Shown piece after piece: positions 34,806 through 43,717 of a DNA stretch of 64,000 bases. The notes beneath the pieces were generated by a model, which saw only the letters and a program-made list of their open reading frames with translations, ran no database searches and was not told where the DNA came from. Every line of letters starts with the position of its first letter. Position 1 is the first letter of the stretch. The position numbers and the translations under genes are program-made. Origin of the DNA: an uncultured Schlesneria sp. (GTDB taxonomy: Bacteria; Planctomycetota; Planctomycetia; Planctomycetales; Planctomycetaceae); the NCBI GenBank assembly GCA_903834925.1, contig CAILLA010000091.1, positions 1 through 64,000 on the forward strand. Reading direction: 5' to 3'.

Positions 34806-36098
34806 TTGAGTCACGGTTCAGTACCGGAATTGTGGAGTCGAACGGAACTCGCCGACTGGCAAGGAACCCACCTCGCTGAATTGCTGAAATTGGTTGTTCC
34901 AGCGAACCCGTTCTGGACACGAAAACTGGCTGACTCTGGTGTGGACCTCAGTTCGATTCGCTCGCCCGATGACCTGCAGTGGCTGCCGTTCACAACAAAA
35001 GCAGAGCTTGTCGAAGACCAGCTGGCTCATTCACCATATGGTACGAATCTGACATTTCCCACCGTTGATTATTCACGGTTACATCAAACGAGTGGAACGA
35101 CCACGGGTCAACCGCTGCGCTGGCTGGACACTCCAGCAAGTTGGAATTGGATGCTCGACTGCTGGTCGACGATCTATCGATTGCTCGGTTTGCGCCGAGA
35201 CGATCGGCTCTGCTTTCCCTTTTCATTCGGTCCGTTTCTTGGCTTTTGGGCAGGGTTTGAAGGGGCCGCTCGACAAGGCAATCTTTGCCTTGCTGCGGGT
35301 GGCATGAGTAGTGAAGCACGGCTGAAGCTGATTCTGGAAAATGAAGTGACCTGGCTTGGTTGTACGCCGACCTATGCTTTGCGATTGGCCGAAGTAGCTG
35401 CCTCACAGGGAATCGATGTTTCCAGCAGCAGGGTTCGCGCCGTGCTGGTTGCGGGTGAACCGGGTGGTTCGATTCCGTCCGTTCGTGCTCGAATCAGCGA
35501 CGTATGGGGAGCACGAGTTTTTGACCATTGGGGCATGACCGAAATTGGGCCTCTGGCGACAGAATGTGAAGACGACCCTGATTGCCTGACAGTCAATGAA
35601 TCGGCGTGTATTCCCGAGATCATTGACCCAGAAACGGGCAGGCCATCAATTGACGGTCGAGGTGAGCTGGTAATCACCAACTTGGGCCGAACCGGTTCGC
35701 CTCTCTTCCGATATCGTACGGGCGATCTGGTCGAAGCCGATCGGGTACCGCATCCATCGGGCCGCAATTGGCTGCGTCTGAAAGGAGGCATCCTGGGTCG
35801 AACCGACGATATGCTGATCATTCGAGGCAACAACGTCTTTCCATCGAGTATCGAAGCGATTGTTCGAGAATTTCCGGACGTGACGGAGTTTCGAATTGTC
35901 GTTACTCGACTTCGTGAGATGCAGCACATTCGCCTGGAATTGGAGCCTCAACCCGGTTCCGACGCCGAGACGTTAGCTCAAAATGTTGCCGCGACGATTA
36001 AGCAGCGACTGCAATTTCAGGCCGAAGTGACGCTGGTCCCAACAGGTTCACTTCCTCGGTTTGAAATGAAAGCAAAGCGACTGGTCCGTGAAGGATGA
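34806..36098 (+). CDS. PaaK-like AMP-forming CoA ligase/adenylating enzyme
   Basis: This 430-residue enzyme of the phenylacetate-CoA ligase branch of the ANL superfamily activates a carboxylic acid as the acyl-adenylate. The P-loop is HQTSGTTTGQPLRW. The aromatic motif is DHWGMTEIGPLA. The YRTGDL motif is FRYRTGDLVEADR, and the hinge/C-terminal domain has GRTDDMLIIRGNNVFPSSIE with LPRFEMKAKRLV at the end, supplying the catalytic Lys. The start is TTG 34806 with CGAGGT upstream. It follows xseB by 12 bases. The substrate is unknown; phenylacetate is only a family name here. No ring-cleavage genes are nearby. Confidence 0.85.
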   Translation: MSHGSVPELWSRTELADWQGTHLAELLKLVVPANPFWTRKLADSGVDLSSIRSPDDLQWLPFTTKAELVEDQLAHSPYGTNLTFPTVDYSRLHQTSGTTTGQPLRWLDTPASWNWMLDCWSTIYRLLGLRRDDRLCFPFSFGPFLGFWAGFEGAARQGNLCLAAGGMSSEARLKLILENEVTWLGCTPTYALRLAEVAASQGIDVSSSRVRAVLVAGEPGGSIPSVRARISDVWGARVFDHWGMTEIGPLATECEDDPDCLTVNESACIPEIIDPETGRPSIDGRGELVITNLGRTGSPLFRYRTGDLVEADRVPHPSGRNWLRLKGGILGRTDDMLIIRGNNVFPSSIEAIVREFPDVTEFRIVVTRLREMQHIRLELEPQPGSDAETLAQNVAATIKQRLQFQAEVTLVPTGSLPRFEMKAKRLVREG

Positions 36099-36142
36099 TT
36101 CGTTGTCAATGAGGCGTAGCTTTCATCTTCGCCGAATGCGAA

Positions 36143-38725
36143 TTATTCACGCGTGATGAACTCATCCAGGTTCATCAGGACTCGCGAAACGGCGGTCCAG
36201 GCTGCCGCGTCAGAGACCGGAACGTTTGACGGGACGGGCTTCGGCGCGAAAGCGGCTGCGGCTGTCGGATCTTTTCCGAATTGGTCGCGTTGTTGCTGGA
36301 GGTATCCGCGAAGCCGAGCCAGTTCGGTCGATGTTGGCTCGCGGCCTAATGCCGTTTCAACCGCCATCGACAAACGCTGGCTGTCGTCAGCAACGGGGGC
36401 CTCAAGCAGTTTCGTGGCAAAACCGCGTGCGAATTCGAAGAACGTTTCGTCGTTGGCCAGCGTCAGCGATTGCAGCGGCGTGTTTGAACGATTACGTCGA
36501 GTACAGGCGACGTTCGGTTCGGGAAAATCAAAAACCGCCATCGCGGGATACAAACTCGAGCGCCAGATGTGCGTGTAGATCCCTTTGCGATATCGATCGC
36601 GACCGACCGAGGTCTTCCAGGGTTTTTTATCCTGAGTGAAATCGAAGACACCTTCCGGCTGAGGTGGATAAACAGGCGATCCACCAAGTTCTTCCGTCAG
36701 TAACCCGCTCGCCGCCAGGGCCGCATCACGGATCACTTCGGCGTCGACGCGTAGTCGCGACTGACGCGCAAGCAGTTTGTTCAGGGGATCAAGTTCCAGC
36801 AGATCAGACCTGGTATGCGACGATTGCCGGTAGGTTGCTGAAGTGACGAATAGTCGATGAAGGCGTTTGAGATCCCACGACGGACGCGAAGTCGTCAATT
36901 CGGGCCTGTCCGCGCTACCCGTTCCGCGCAATTCATTCGCCAGCCAATCGAGCAATTCCGGGTGCGTCGGTCGATCACCTTGTGTTCCAAAATCGTTTTC
37001 GGTCTCAACAAGACCCCGTCCGAAAAATCGCTGCCAGTAACGATTCACGATGACGCGCGACGTCAGCGGGTTATCGGACGAAACCAGCCATTCCGCCAGA
37101 CCCAACCGATTGGCATACTGACTTTGTTGGATTTCTGCTGTTTCCCGGTTTGCGTTTCGATTAAGGGCACTTGGGATCGCGGGTTGGACCCTTGCTCCCT
37201 TTCGTAAAAAGTCACCGCGAATCTGAATATAGGCTTCACGAGGCGACTTGGTTTCGCGCGTGATCATCGTGGTCGGAAACTTTGGCTCTGATTCACGTAA
37301 ACGAGCGATCTGGTTTAATTGCGGATATTTCTCTCGGGAGATGCTCAATCCTCGAAAATATCCGTCGAGATCTCGCTTATGAACTTCAGACCGGTCCATG
37401 AGAGGTAGATCAACAGCATTCTTCACGTTGAACGGCAGCTTTTTCTTTTCGTCTTCGGTCAAACCTTTTTCCCAAAGAGCCAGATCGGCTGCGATGTTTG
37501 GCGCTTGTTCCTTCAACTCCTGTTCCAGCCGACGGATTTCACTTCGAATCTGTGCAAGTCGTTCGGGTTCGCCATTTTTCAATTGATCCGTCGATGGAAC
37601 ATCGATCCGCGGTGCGGCAGGATCTCCAGCGGAAAATTCCGTCGAATTGAAGAACGCGTAAAACTGGTAGTAGTCTCGCTGCGAAATGGGATCGTACTTA
37701 TGATCGTGGCATTGAGCACATCCGATCGTCAGCCCGAGGAAGACGGAACCAGTGGTGTTGACGCGATCGATCACCGCTTCGACGCGGAATTGTTCCGGGT
37801 CGGTTCCCCCTTCTTCATTGATCAAAGTATTGCGGTGGAACCCCGTGGCAACCAGTTGTTCGAGCGTTGGTTTGGCAAGCAGGTCACCGGCGATCTGCTC
37901 GATTGTAAACCGGTCGAACGGCAGGTTTTCGTTGAACGCCACCACCACCCAGTCGCGGTACTTCCAGATCGTACGAGGCTGGTCACGAGTGAATCCGTTT
38001 GAGTCTGCATATCTGGCGGAATCAAGCCAGTCACGTCCCCAGCGTTCTCCGTAATGGGGTGAGGCGAGCAGTCGGTCGACAAGTCGCTCGAAAGCATCGG
38101 GCGATCGATCTGCAAGATACTCGCGAACGGTTTCGATCGATGGAAGAACTCCCAAAAGGTCGAGATGGACTCGTCTCACAAGCGTCGTTTTGTCCGCCTC
38201 TGGAGAAGGAGCGACCTCCTCAGTTGAAAGGCGATCGAGAATAAAATTATCAATCCCGTTACGTCGCTGGAAATCATTGGCGCGATTTGGAGGGACGATC
38301 GATCGGATCGGCTGAAATGCCCAATGGTCGCTACGACGGACTTCGGCGGCTTCGGTCAATTCATCGGCAGGATATTTCGCGCCGTCGTTGATCCATTTGC
38401 GAATCGTCGCGATTTCGGCATCGCTTAATTTATCCCCCTCAGGAGGCATTTGCGATGCTCCTTCAGTCCCTGTGATCGCCTGGAACAAAAGGCTTTTCGC
38501 CGCCTCGCCAGGGACGATCGCCGGACCCGAATCACCTCCATCGAGCAGGGTTCGGGCCGAATCGACGCGCAATCCGACCTGCTGCTTCTTGACCCCGTGA
38601 CACGCGGCACAATGCCTGGCCAAGATTGGTTTGACCTGAGTTGAGTAGTCTACGGACGCTTCGTCCGCAGATGCGAACGAAGCGGTGAACAGCAGCAACA
38701 AACAAAAACAACGAGCGACGGGCAT
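36143..38725 (-). CDS. Planctomycete cytochrome c plus DUF1549/DUF1553 secreted protein
   Basis: This 860-residue secreted protein has a signal peptide (VARCFCLLLLFTASFASA) and a planctomycete-type cytochrome c domain with the haem motif HCAACHGVKKQQVG (about residues 35-115). DUF1549 follows, with LLGVLPSIETV and IGCAQCHDHKYDPISQRDYYQFYAFF, a second CxxCH. DUF1553 is C-terminal, with SRVIVNRYWQRFFGRGLVE and DLKRLHRLFVTSATYRQSS. Two CxxCH motifs suggest haem or electron transfer; this is not proven for the family. ATG 38725 is preceded by GAGGGG; a GTG five codons upstream is less likely. No DUF1501 partner is adjacent, unlike the two shorter paralogues in this window. Confidence 0.9.
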   Translation of the reverse strand: MPVARCFCLLLLFTASFASADEASVDYSTQVKPILARHCAACHGVKKQQVGLRVDSARTLLDGGDSGPAIVPGEAAKSLLFQAITGTEGASQMPPEGDKLSDAEIATIRKWINDGAKYPADELTEAAEVRRSDHWAFQPIRSIVPPNRANDFQRRNGIDNFILDRLSTEEVAPSPEADKTTLVRRVHLDLLGVLPSIETVREYLADRSPDAFERLVDRLLASPHYGERWGRDWLDSARYADSNGFTRDQPRTIWKYRDWVVVAFNENLPFDRFTIEQIAGDLLAKPTLEQLVATGFHRNTLINEEGGTDPEQFRVEAVIDRVNTTGSVFLGLTIGCAQCHDHKYDPISQRDYYQFYAFFNSTEFSAGDPAAPRIDVPSTDQLKNGEPERLAQIRSEIRRLEQELKEQAPNIAADLALWEKGLTEDEKKKLPFNVKNAVDLPLMDRSEVHKRDLDGYFRGLSISREKYPQLNQIARLRESEPKFPTTMITRETKSPREAYIQIRGDFLRKGARVQPAIPSALNRNANRETAEIQQSQYANRLGLAEWLVSSDNPLTSRVIVNRYWQRFFGRGLVETENDFGTQGDRPTHPELLDWLANELRGTGSADRPELTTSRPSWDLKRLHRLFVTSATYRQSSHTRSDLLELDPLNKLLARQSRLRVDAEVIRDAALAASGLLTEELGGSPVYPPQPEGVFDFTQDKKPWKTSVGRDRYRKGIYTHIWRSSLYPAMAVFDFPEPNVACTRRNRSNTPLQSLTLANDETFFEFARGFATKLLEAPVADDSQRLSMAVETALGREPTSTELARLRGYLQQQRDQFGKDPTAAAAFAPKPVPSNVPVSDAAAWTAVSRVLMNLDEFITRE

Positions 38726-38975
38726 CGGGCAACCCCTCACAATTCAAAAAAACACGAATTGAAAGCCATTTATCAGTATTGCCCGCGAAGCGGCGCAGGT
38801 CAATTCGGTAGCGGAATGTGAAGAAATTGATCGCCTCGATCACGATGTTGCGGGAAACGGATGCACAGCTGAGGCAGTTCCTGCGTTCCAGGAATCTTGT
38901 CTTTGCGCATTTCTGTTTTCCTGCTATTTCACAGCCTTCCCCAACTTTTTTGTTGATCAATCTAAGGGCTGTGCG

Positions 38976-39434
38976 ATGAAGGTCGTTTACGGTCGCGCTG
39001 TAACACTGGTCTGCTTGATGTCGATTTTCACCGGCGTCGTGAGTGGTTGTACAATTGGCAGCAAGAGCTTTTCGATCGACAGCAATTCTCGAGTTCCCTT
39101 TTTCGGCCTCGAATTAAAAGAGCGGAAACCAAAGAGTACTGCTCCTTCGTATCAATCCATTTCGCGGTCAAATCGTGATTTGTCGGATGTGAAAATCGCC
39201 TTTCGAGTCGGACCCGCAATTCCTGCTGCCGGACAAAGTAAAAGAGATAATCGACTTGTTGCAACGACTTTGTCAGACCGCCAGTACTTGTATTCCACGC
39301 CATCTGACGGTGAGGTTCGTGTCCCAAATGCCCAAAAAGAAGTGCCGTTATCAACAATTCCGCTGCCGTTAACAGATTTGGAACGACCCCGAGCCGACCA
39401 ACGAGTCAAGTCGTCCGATGTCGACTTTCAATGA
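38976..39434 (+). CDS. Small predicted lipoprotein
   Basis: This 152-residue protein has a signal peptide with a lipobox, GVVSGC, so Cys25 should be lipidated and the protein anchored in a membrane. The mature part is polar, rich in Ser, Arg and Pro, with no recognised domain and little predicted order. ATG 38976 is preceded by AAGGG. It is divergent from the cytochrome/DUF1549 gene. I do not recognise the family. The strong export and lipidation signal, and a length well above chance for that architecture, support a real gene. Confidence 0.65.
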   Translation: MKVVYGRAVTLVCLMSIFTGVVSGCTIGSKSFSIDSNSRVPFFGLELKERKPKSTAPSYQSISRSNRDLSDVKIAFRVGPAIPAAGQSKRDNRLVATTLSDRQYLYSTPSDGEVRVPNAQKEVPLSTIPLPLTDLERPRADQRVKSSDVDFQ

Positions 39435-39840
39435 TCCGGCTCGCATAAGAAACACCGAGTTCGCCAAAACATTCTTTTTCCGCCAACTTATTCAATCTCA
39501 AAAGTCATCTCGCTTTTGGATAATTGGTGAGTGTTCGACGATTCTGTTTCCTCTCTTTCAACCAGAACGCCGATCGCTTTTTGGTTTTCCTTACCCAAGT
39601 AAGGTGTTACACTTGGAACGCGGGCGGTTATTCTGGTTTTCGCGCAATGCGGACAGGCTCGCATCGAAAGTGACCAATGAATCGAATGTCAATCATAATG
39701 AGGACTTGTAACTCAGGTGATTGACGGGCGATTCCTGCGGAATACAATCGAGGCAACGGTTTCCCCGGGGGCGTTGTCCTCGGGGTTATTTTGTCAGCAA
39801 AAAATCGTGTATTGAGTTCTTAAAGAAAGAGTAGGTTTCG
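39435..39840. other. Intergenic region upstream of hpf
   Basis: This 406-base stretch holds no credible gene. Two small structures are visible: a CCTTAC/GTAAGG hairpin with loop CCAA at 39589-39604, and a GC-rich terminator-like hairpin at 39763-39785. The promoter of the hpf-PTS cluster must lie here, or between the second hairpin and 39841. No convincing sigma-54 or sigma-70 box could be placed. Confidence 0.6.
39763..39793 (+). terminator. Terminator-like hairpin before hpf
   Basis: CCCCGGGG (39763-39770) pairs with CCTCGGGG (39778-39785), with one G-T wobble, across a 7-base loop. TTATTTTG follows. It resembles an intrinsic terminator. It lies 330 bases after the lipoprotein stop and about 50 before hpf, so it could end the upstream transcript or act as a leader attenuator. 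Confidence 0.55.
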
Positions 39841-40197
39841 GTGCAAGTCGCCATTACCAGCAGACACGGTACCTTAAGTCCCAGCGCACACGAACATATT
39901 GCTCGTAAAGCGGAAAAACTATTGACATACTTCGATCGGGTGACCGCCATCAATGTGACGGTCGATTTCTCCAATGATCGAATCAACGTTGAAATTCTGG
40001 TTGATGCCGAACATCGCCATGATTTCGTGGCGAGTGAGTCGGGGGACAATGTGGTTCCCGTCTTTGACGCAGCTCTTCACAAAATGGAAAATCAAGTCCG
40101 TAAGTATAAAGAAAAAATCCAAGACCATCGTGGAGACCCAGCACTGGGTGAAATTGCGGAAGCTGCGGAAAAACGAAACCCAGAAGCGAAGCCGTAA
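39841..40197 (+). CDS. hpf: Ribosome hibernation promoting factor (short HPF/RaiA family)
   Basis: This 118-residue protein is an HPF/RaiA-type ribosome-binding factor, which stabilises idle 70S or 100S ribosomes in stationary phase. It starts VQVAITSRHGTLSPS. The conserved helix AHEHIARKAEKLLTYFDRV is followed by a beta sheet with INVTVDFS and VEILVDAEHRHDFVA. The helix DAALHKMENQVRKYKEKIQDH closes the fold. No long C-terminal dimerisation domain is present, so it is the short form. The start is GTG 39841. It precedes ptsN-like, HPr and EI genes, an arrangement that recalls the rpoN-hpf-ptsN locus of proteobacteria without rpoN. Confidence 0.88.
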   Translation: MQVAITSRHGTLSPSAHEHIARKAEKLLTYFDRVTAINVTVDFSNDRINVEILVDAEHRHDFVASESGDNVVPVFDAALHKMENQVRKYKEKIQDHRGDPALGEIAEAAEKRNPEAKP

Positions 40198-40322
40198 TCG
40201 CTATTCTGCAAGAAACTTCGAATCATGATTTCGAAGGCGAATGTTCGATCAACAGTTCATTGCAGCCTTGAGAATTTTCAACACGTAGTCATAAGCGGCG
40301 ATAAGCCGAAAGGGGAGAATCC

Positions 40323-40793
40323 ATGAAGTTGTGTGACTTCGTTGTTCCAGGAGCGATCGTTCCGGAACTGCCAGCCGGAAACAAAGAGTCGGCCATTCGC
40401 GCAATGGTGGCCAGCCTTCAAAAAGCGGGCAGCATCAAGGCCGAGGACGAGGAAAACATTGTTGCTGCAATTTTGAAGCGAGAAGAGCTCGGTTCGACAG
40501 GCATCGGGCGCGGCGTCGCAGTTCCGCACACGAAACACGGTTCAACCGACAAATTAATTGCAGCAATCGCACTCGCCAAAGATGGCGTTGATTTCGCAAG
40601 CCTAGATGGCGAGCCGGTTTACATCATCTTCTTGCTGGTGTCGCCACCGGATCGGCCTGGTGATCATCTGCGGGGCCTGGAAAACATTTCGCGGCACTTG
40701 CGAAACGATCACTTCTGCAAATTTCTACGCCAATCGAAGACGAGCGAGGATATTTGGGAACTTTTAACGGAAGCTGACAATAACGAGATTTAG
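40323..40793 (+). CDS. PTS EIIA domain protein (PtsN/fructose type)
   Basis: This 156-residue stand-alone EIIA of the fructose/nitrogen (PtsN) type has its active histidine at His69 in [12 protein letters not shown]. Further family segments are [33 protein letters not shown] and [14 protein letters not shown]. It receives phosphate from HPr. No EIIB or EIIC membrane permease is nearby, so its role is more likely regulatory than in sugar uptake. ATG 40323 is preceded by AAAGGGGAG, one of the strongest Shine-Dalgarno sites in the window. It lies between hpf and the HPr gene. Confidence 0.9.
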   Translation: MKLCDFVVPGAIVPELPAGNKESAIRAMVASLQKAGSIKAEDEENIVAAILKREELGSTGIGRGVAVPHTKHGSTDKLIAAIALAKDGVDFASLDGEPVYIIFLLVSPPDRPGDHLRGLENISRHLRNDHFCKFLRQSKTSEDIWELLTEADNNEI

Positions 40794-40972
40794 TGTTTTG
40801 CCCCGCTGAGTTTTTGATGGGGCGAAGCAAAGACGTGGCCTGGAATCAATGTGAGGGTAAAAGAGGGAGCGGCGAAACCCAGCAGCGTGTTCGACACTTA
40901 ATCGTTGCGTTGCCATCCTGTCCACAAACTGTGTCACTGGGCTCGAAACATCCACGTGATGACCGATTCATC

Positions 40973-41266
40973 ATGTCCGAGGCGGTTATTCATCGACGAA
41001 CGGTTAAAGTAATCAATGAGCAAGGGCTGCATTTTCGCCCCTGCCAGTTGATTGCGATCGCCGCACAGCAACATCGAAGTTCCGTGATACTTTCTCGAGG
41101 TTCGACGCGAGCTGATGCAAAGAGTTTGCTAGAATTGCTGACGTTGGCCGCAGAGCAAGGAACGGATCTTGAGCTTGAAGTGGCCGGACCGGATGCGATT
41201 GATGTTTTGAACGAAGTGACTGAACTTTTCTCGTGCGGTTTTCAATCGCCACCTCGGCCTGTTTGA
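40973..41266 (+). CDS. HPr-family phosphocarrier protein
   Basis: This 97-residue HPr has its phosphoacceptor His20 in [12 protein letters not shown] (family pattern GLHARPA) and a regulatory-serine region [16 protein letters not shown], where the Ser aligns with Ser46 of Gram-positive HPr. It passes phosphate from EI to EIIA. The open frame runs back to the EIIA stop, but the HPr fold starts at ATG 40973. About 180 bases separate EIIA and HPr, longer than expected within an operon, so an internal promoter is possible. HPr kinase (hprK) is not in the window, although the retained Ser would be its target. Confidence 0.9.
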   Translation: MSEAVIHRRTVKVINEQGLHFRPCQLIAIAAQQHRSSVILSRGSTRADAKSLLELLTLAAEQGTDLELEVAGPDAIDVLNEVTELFSCGFQSPPRPV

Positions 41267-41321
41267 TTTATTATTATCAGTTATCAATGGTGGCGATGTC
41301 CCCTGTAGATTGTTGTCCTTT

Positions 41322-43073
41322 ATGCAGATCAAACGCGGAATCGCAGTTTCGCCCGGGGTGGCGATTGGTCCAGCGATGGTCCTCGGTTCCGAGAATTTTC
41401 GAATTCCACACCGATATCTTTCGGCAAGCGCTGTCGGATTTGAACTGAGCCGTTTTCACACGGCACTCGAAGCCGTATGCCGAGAAATCTCTCTTAATGA
41501 AAAACTGGCCCGTGAGCGATTGGGTGAACAGTACGCAGCAATTTTTTCTGCGCATTTGATGCTTGTGCAAGACCCGCAACTGATTGAACAGGTCGAAACG
41601 CGAATTCAGCAGAAGCAGTCACCAGAATATGCCGTCAGCCAGGTCTTGGGACAATATGCCAAGCAACTGCAAAACCTTGGTGGACATTATCTTGCGGAGC
41701 GGTCAGTCGATATTTTTGACCTCGAAAAACGGATTTTGCGTCATTTATTGGGTGAACGTCGGGAAGAACTGGGAAATCTGACGGAACCTGTCCTTGTCTT
41801 AGCGAGTAATCTGACGCCAAGCGAAACCGCAAATTTAGACCGCAAATTTGTGCTTGGATTCGCGACGGAAGTCGGTGGCCACACAAGTCATACCGCGATC
41901 CTTGCAGGTGCAATGGAAATCCCCGCAGTCGTAGGGATCGGCAAGTTCTTATCGGATGTAACGGGTTCCGAAACGATCATTATCGACGGTAGTCATGGCG
42001 TGGTCATCATCGACCCGGACGAGGATACCCTCGTCAAATACCGCGATTCCGAAGAACGATTTCGAAGCCATGAACGGCGACTCAAATCTCTGAGTAAGCT
42101 CCCCTGCGAGACTCAAGATGGGGTCGCAATCAGTCTGCTTGGTAACATTGAATTTCCCCAGGAGGCTGGACCCTGCAAAGAGAAGGGTGCTGCGGGAATC
42201 GGTCTTTATCGAACGGAATTCTTGTATCTCGAGTCCAATCGCGAGCCGACCGAAGAAGATCACTATCAAGCGTACTGCCAGGTCTTGAAAGCGTTTCCCA
42301 ATCAGCCCGTTACGATCCGCACGCTTGATCTCGGTTCGGATAAAATGCCCGGAGCCCTTCGCGCCAAGTATCCCGAGAGTGTGAATCCTGCGTTGAGTGT
42401 ACGAAGCATTCGATTGAGCCTGCAGCATCTTCAGCTGTTCAAAACCCAGCTGAGGGCGGCGCTGCGAGCGGCAGAATTTGGAGATCTTCGGATCATGTTT
42501 CCGTTGATTTCGACGCTATTGGAGTATCGTCAGGCAAAGATGGTCTTAAGTGACGTTGTGGAAGATTTAGAGGAACAGGGGATTCCTTTTCGGCGTGAAG
42601 TTCCCATCGGAATGATGGTCGAAGTCCCCTCAGCCGCGATCATGGCGGAAGAATTTGCTCAAGAAGTCGGTTTCTTCTCGCTTGGGACTAACGACCTGAT
42701 CCAGTACACTCTTGCAGTGGATCGGGCTGATCAAGCCGTTGCAAATCTCTATCGGTCTGGAGACCCGTCGATACTGCGAATGATCCGTAATGTCGTTAAT
42801 GCAGCAAGGAAGCATAATATTCCCGTTTCGGTTTGCGGCCAAATGAGTTCCGATGCTGTATTCCTGCCGCTGCTGATTGGAATGGGGATTCGCCAATTTA
42901 GTGTGACACCCCATGCAATTCCTGAACTGAAGGAGGTTATTCGAAATCTGACGATCTCAAAGGCGGAAAAAATCGCCGCGCGAGCCGAGACTCTGGAAGT
43001 CGCTCGTGATGTTGAGAATTATCTTGGAGGGGAATTGAGGCGACTCTGCCCCGATTTAATGCAGATGGACTGA
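41322..43073 (+). CDS. ptsI: Phosphoenolpyruvate--protein phosphotransferase (EI)
   Basis: Enzyme I takes phosphate from PEP and hands it to HPr. The 583-residue product has an N-terminal HPr-binding domain, the active histidine His190 in [15 protein letters not shown], and a PEP-binding TIM barrel with [23 protein letters not shown] and [28 protein letters not shown] contains the catalytic Cys. There is no GAF domain, so it is a canonical EI rather than PtsP. ATG 41322 is chosen over the upstream TTG because it begins [12 protein letters not shown], as in the family. It completes the EIIA-HPr-EI phosphorelay with its two upstream neighbours. Confidence 0.95.
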   Translation: MQIKRGIAVSPGVAIGPAMVLGSENFRIPHRYLSASAVGFELSRFHTALEAVCREISLNEKLARERLGEQYAAIFSAHLMLVQDPQLIEQVETRIQQKQSPEYAVSQVLGQYAKQLQNLGGHYLAERSVDIFDLEKRILRHLLGERREELGNLTEPVLVLASNLTPSETANLDRKFVLGFATEVGGHTSHTAILAGAMEIPAVVGIGKFLSDVTGSETIIIDGSHGVVIIDPDEDTLVKYRDSEERFRSHERRLKSLSKLPCETQDGVAISLLGNIEFPQEAGPCKEKGAAGIGLYRTEFLYLESNREPTEEDHYQAYCQVLKAFPNQPVTIRTLDLGSDKMPGALRAKYPESVNPALSVRSIRLSLQHLQLFKTQLRAALRAAEFGDLRIMFPLISTLLEYRQAKMVLSDVVEDLEEQGIPFRREVPIGMMVEVPSAAIMAEEFAQEVGFFSLGTNDLIQYTLAVDRADQAVANLYRSGDPSILRMIRNVVNAARKHNIPVSVCGQMSSDAVFLPLLIGMGIRQFSVTPHAIPELKEVIRNLTISKAEKIAARAETLEVARDVENYLGGELRRLCPDLMQMD

Positions 43074-43717
43074 CCCGCGAATGCCTCTCTTCGAGTGGCT
43101 CGCTACGATGCAGTCGCCTGCAAAACCGTAAGGTTGCCGCGGTTATGTGACCGCGACGAAACACATTGGATTGGATTCATTTCGAGTGCGCAATTGCGAC
43201 CCAGGTGCCAACGAACGATTGCCGAGTGATCGAGCATCGCGATGTTGGAATGATGACCTTGTTTTTCGCTGCTATGAGCAGTTGACAGGTCATTGCGCGC
43301 CGAGTTGGCGGATCGTGTCCACGCACGAAAGTGATCGAAGACCACCACAAATCGGTGGCGTTGAAAGACGAATTGAGATCGTGTCAGCGGTGACCGCCGT
43401 GACCGGAGAAGACTGCCCGAAAGAGTGCAGTTTCAACCACGATCGACGTTTTCAGCAATCATCTTCGTATCATTCTGTCGATTTGGGACTTGCCGACGTC
43501 AAGCGAACAGCTTCATTGTTCGAATCGGTCAGGGCACCTCAGCGCATCGCTTCGTTTTTTGACATGTTCAGGCCATTCTTCTCTTGGAATGCCCGTAGGG
43601 GAGTCCCAAATCGCGATCTCCAGATCTCGCACCGATTTTGGGATCGTAGACCGTTAAGGGTAGTCAAGACATTGTCGCAAAACGTTCGACGCACTCATTC
43701 TTTGATAAGGGTGAGTA
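43074..43717. other. Intergenic region between ptsI and the RNase E/G gene
   Basis: This 644-base stretch has no gene that I can support. An open frame from 43147 to 43779 is rich in Arg, Ser, His and Trp, resembles no family, and overlaps the RNase gene, so I treat it as chance. Near 43603-43650 an imperfect GATCTCCAGATCTCG palindrome is visible. The promoter of the RNase gene probably lies in the last 150 bases. An RNase E-type autoregulatory 5' leader is conceivable but not shown. Confidence 0.5.

Noticed and set aside
38532-38960. 142-codon minus-strand frame across the cytochrome/DUF1549 gene start
   Set aside because: It overlaps the signal peptide and haem-motif codons of the real gene in another frame, with no family likeness.
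39600-39625. Possible sigma-54 promoter before hpf
   Set aside because: TTGGAACG looks like a -24 box, but no GC-containing -12 box lies at the right distance.
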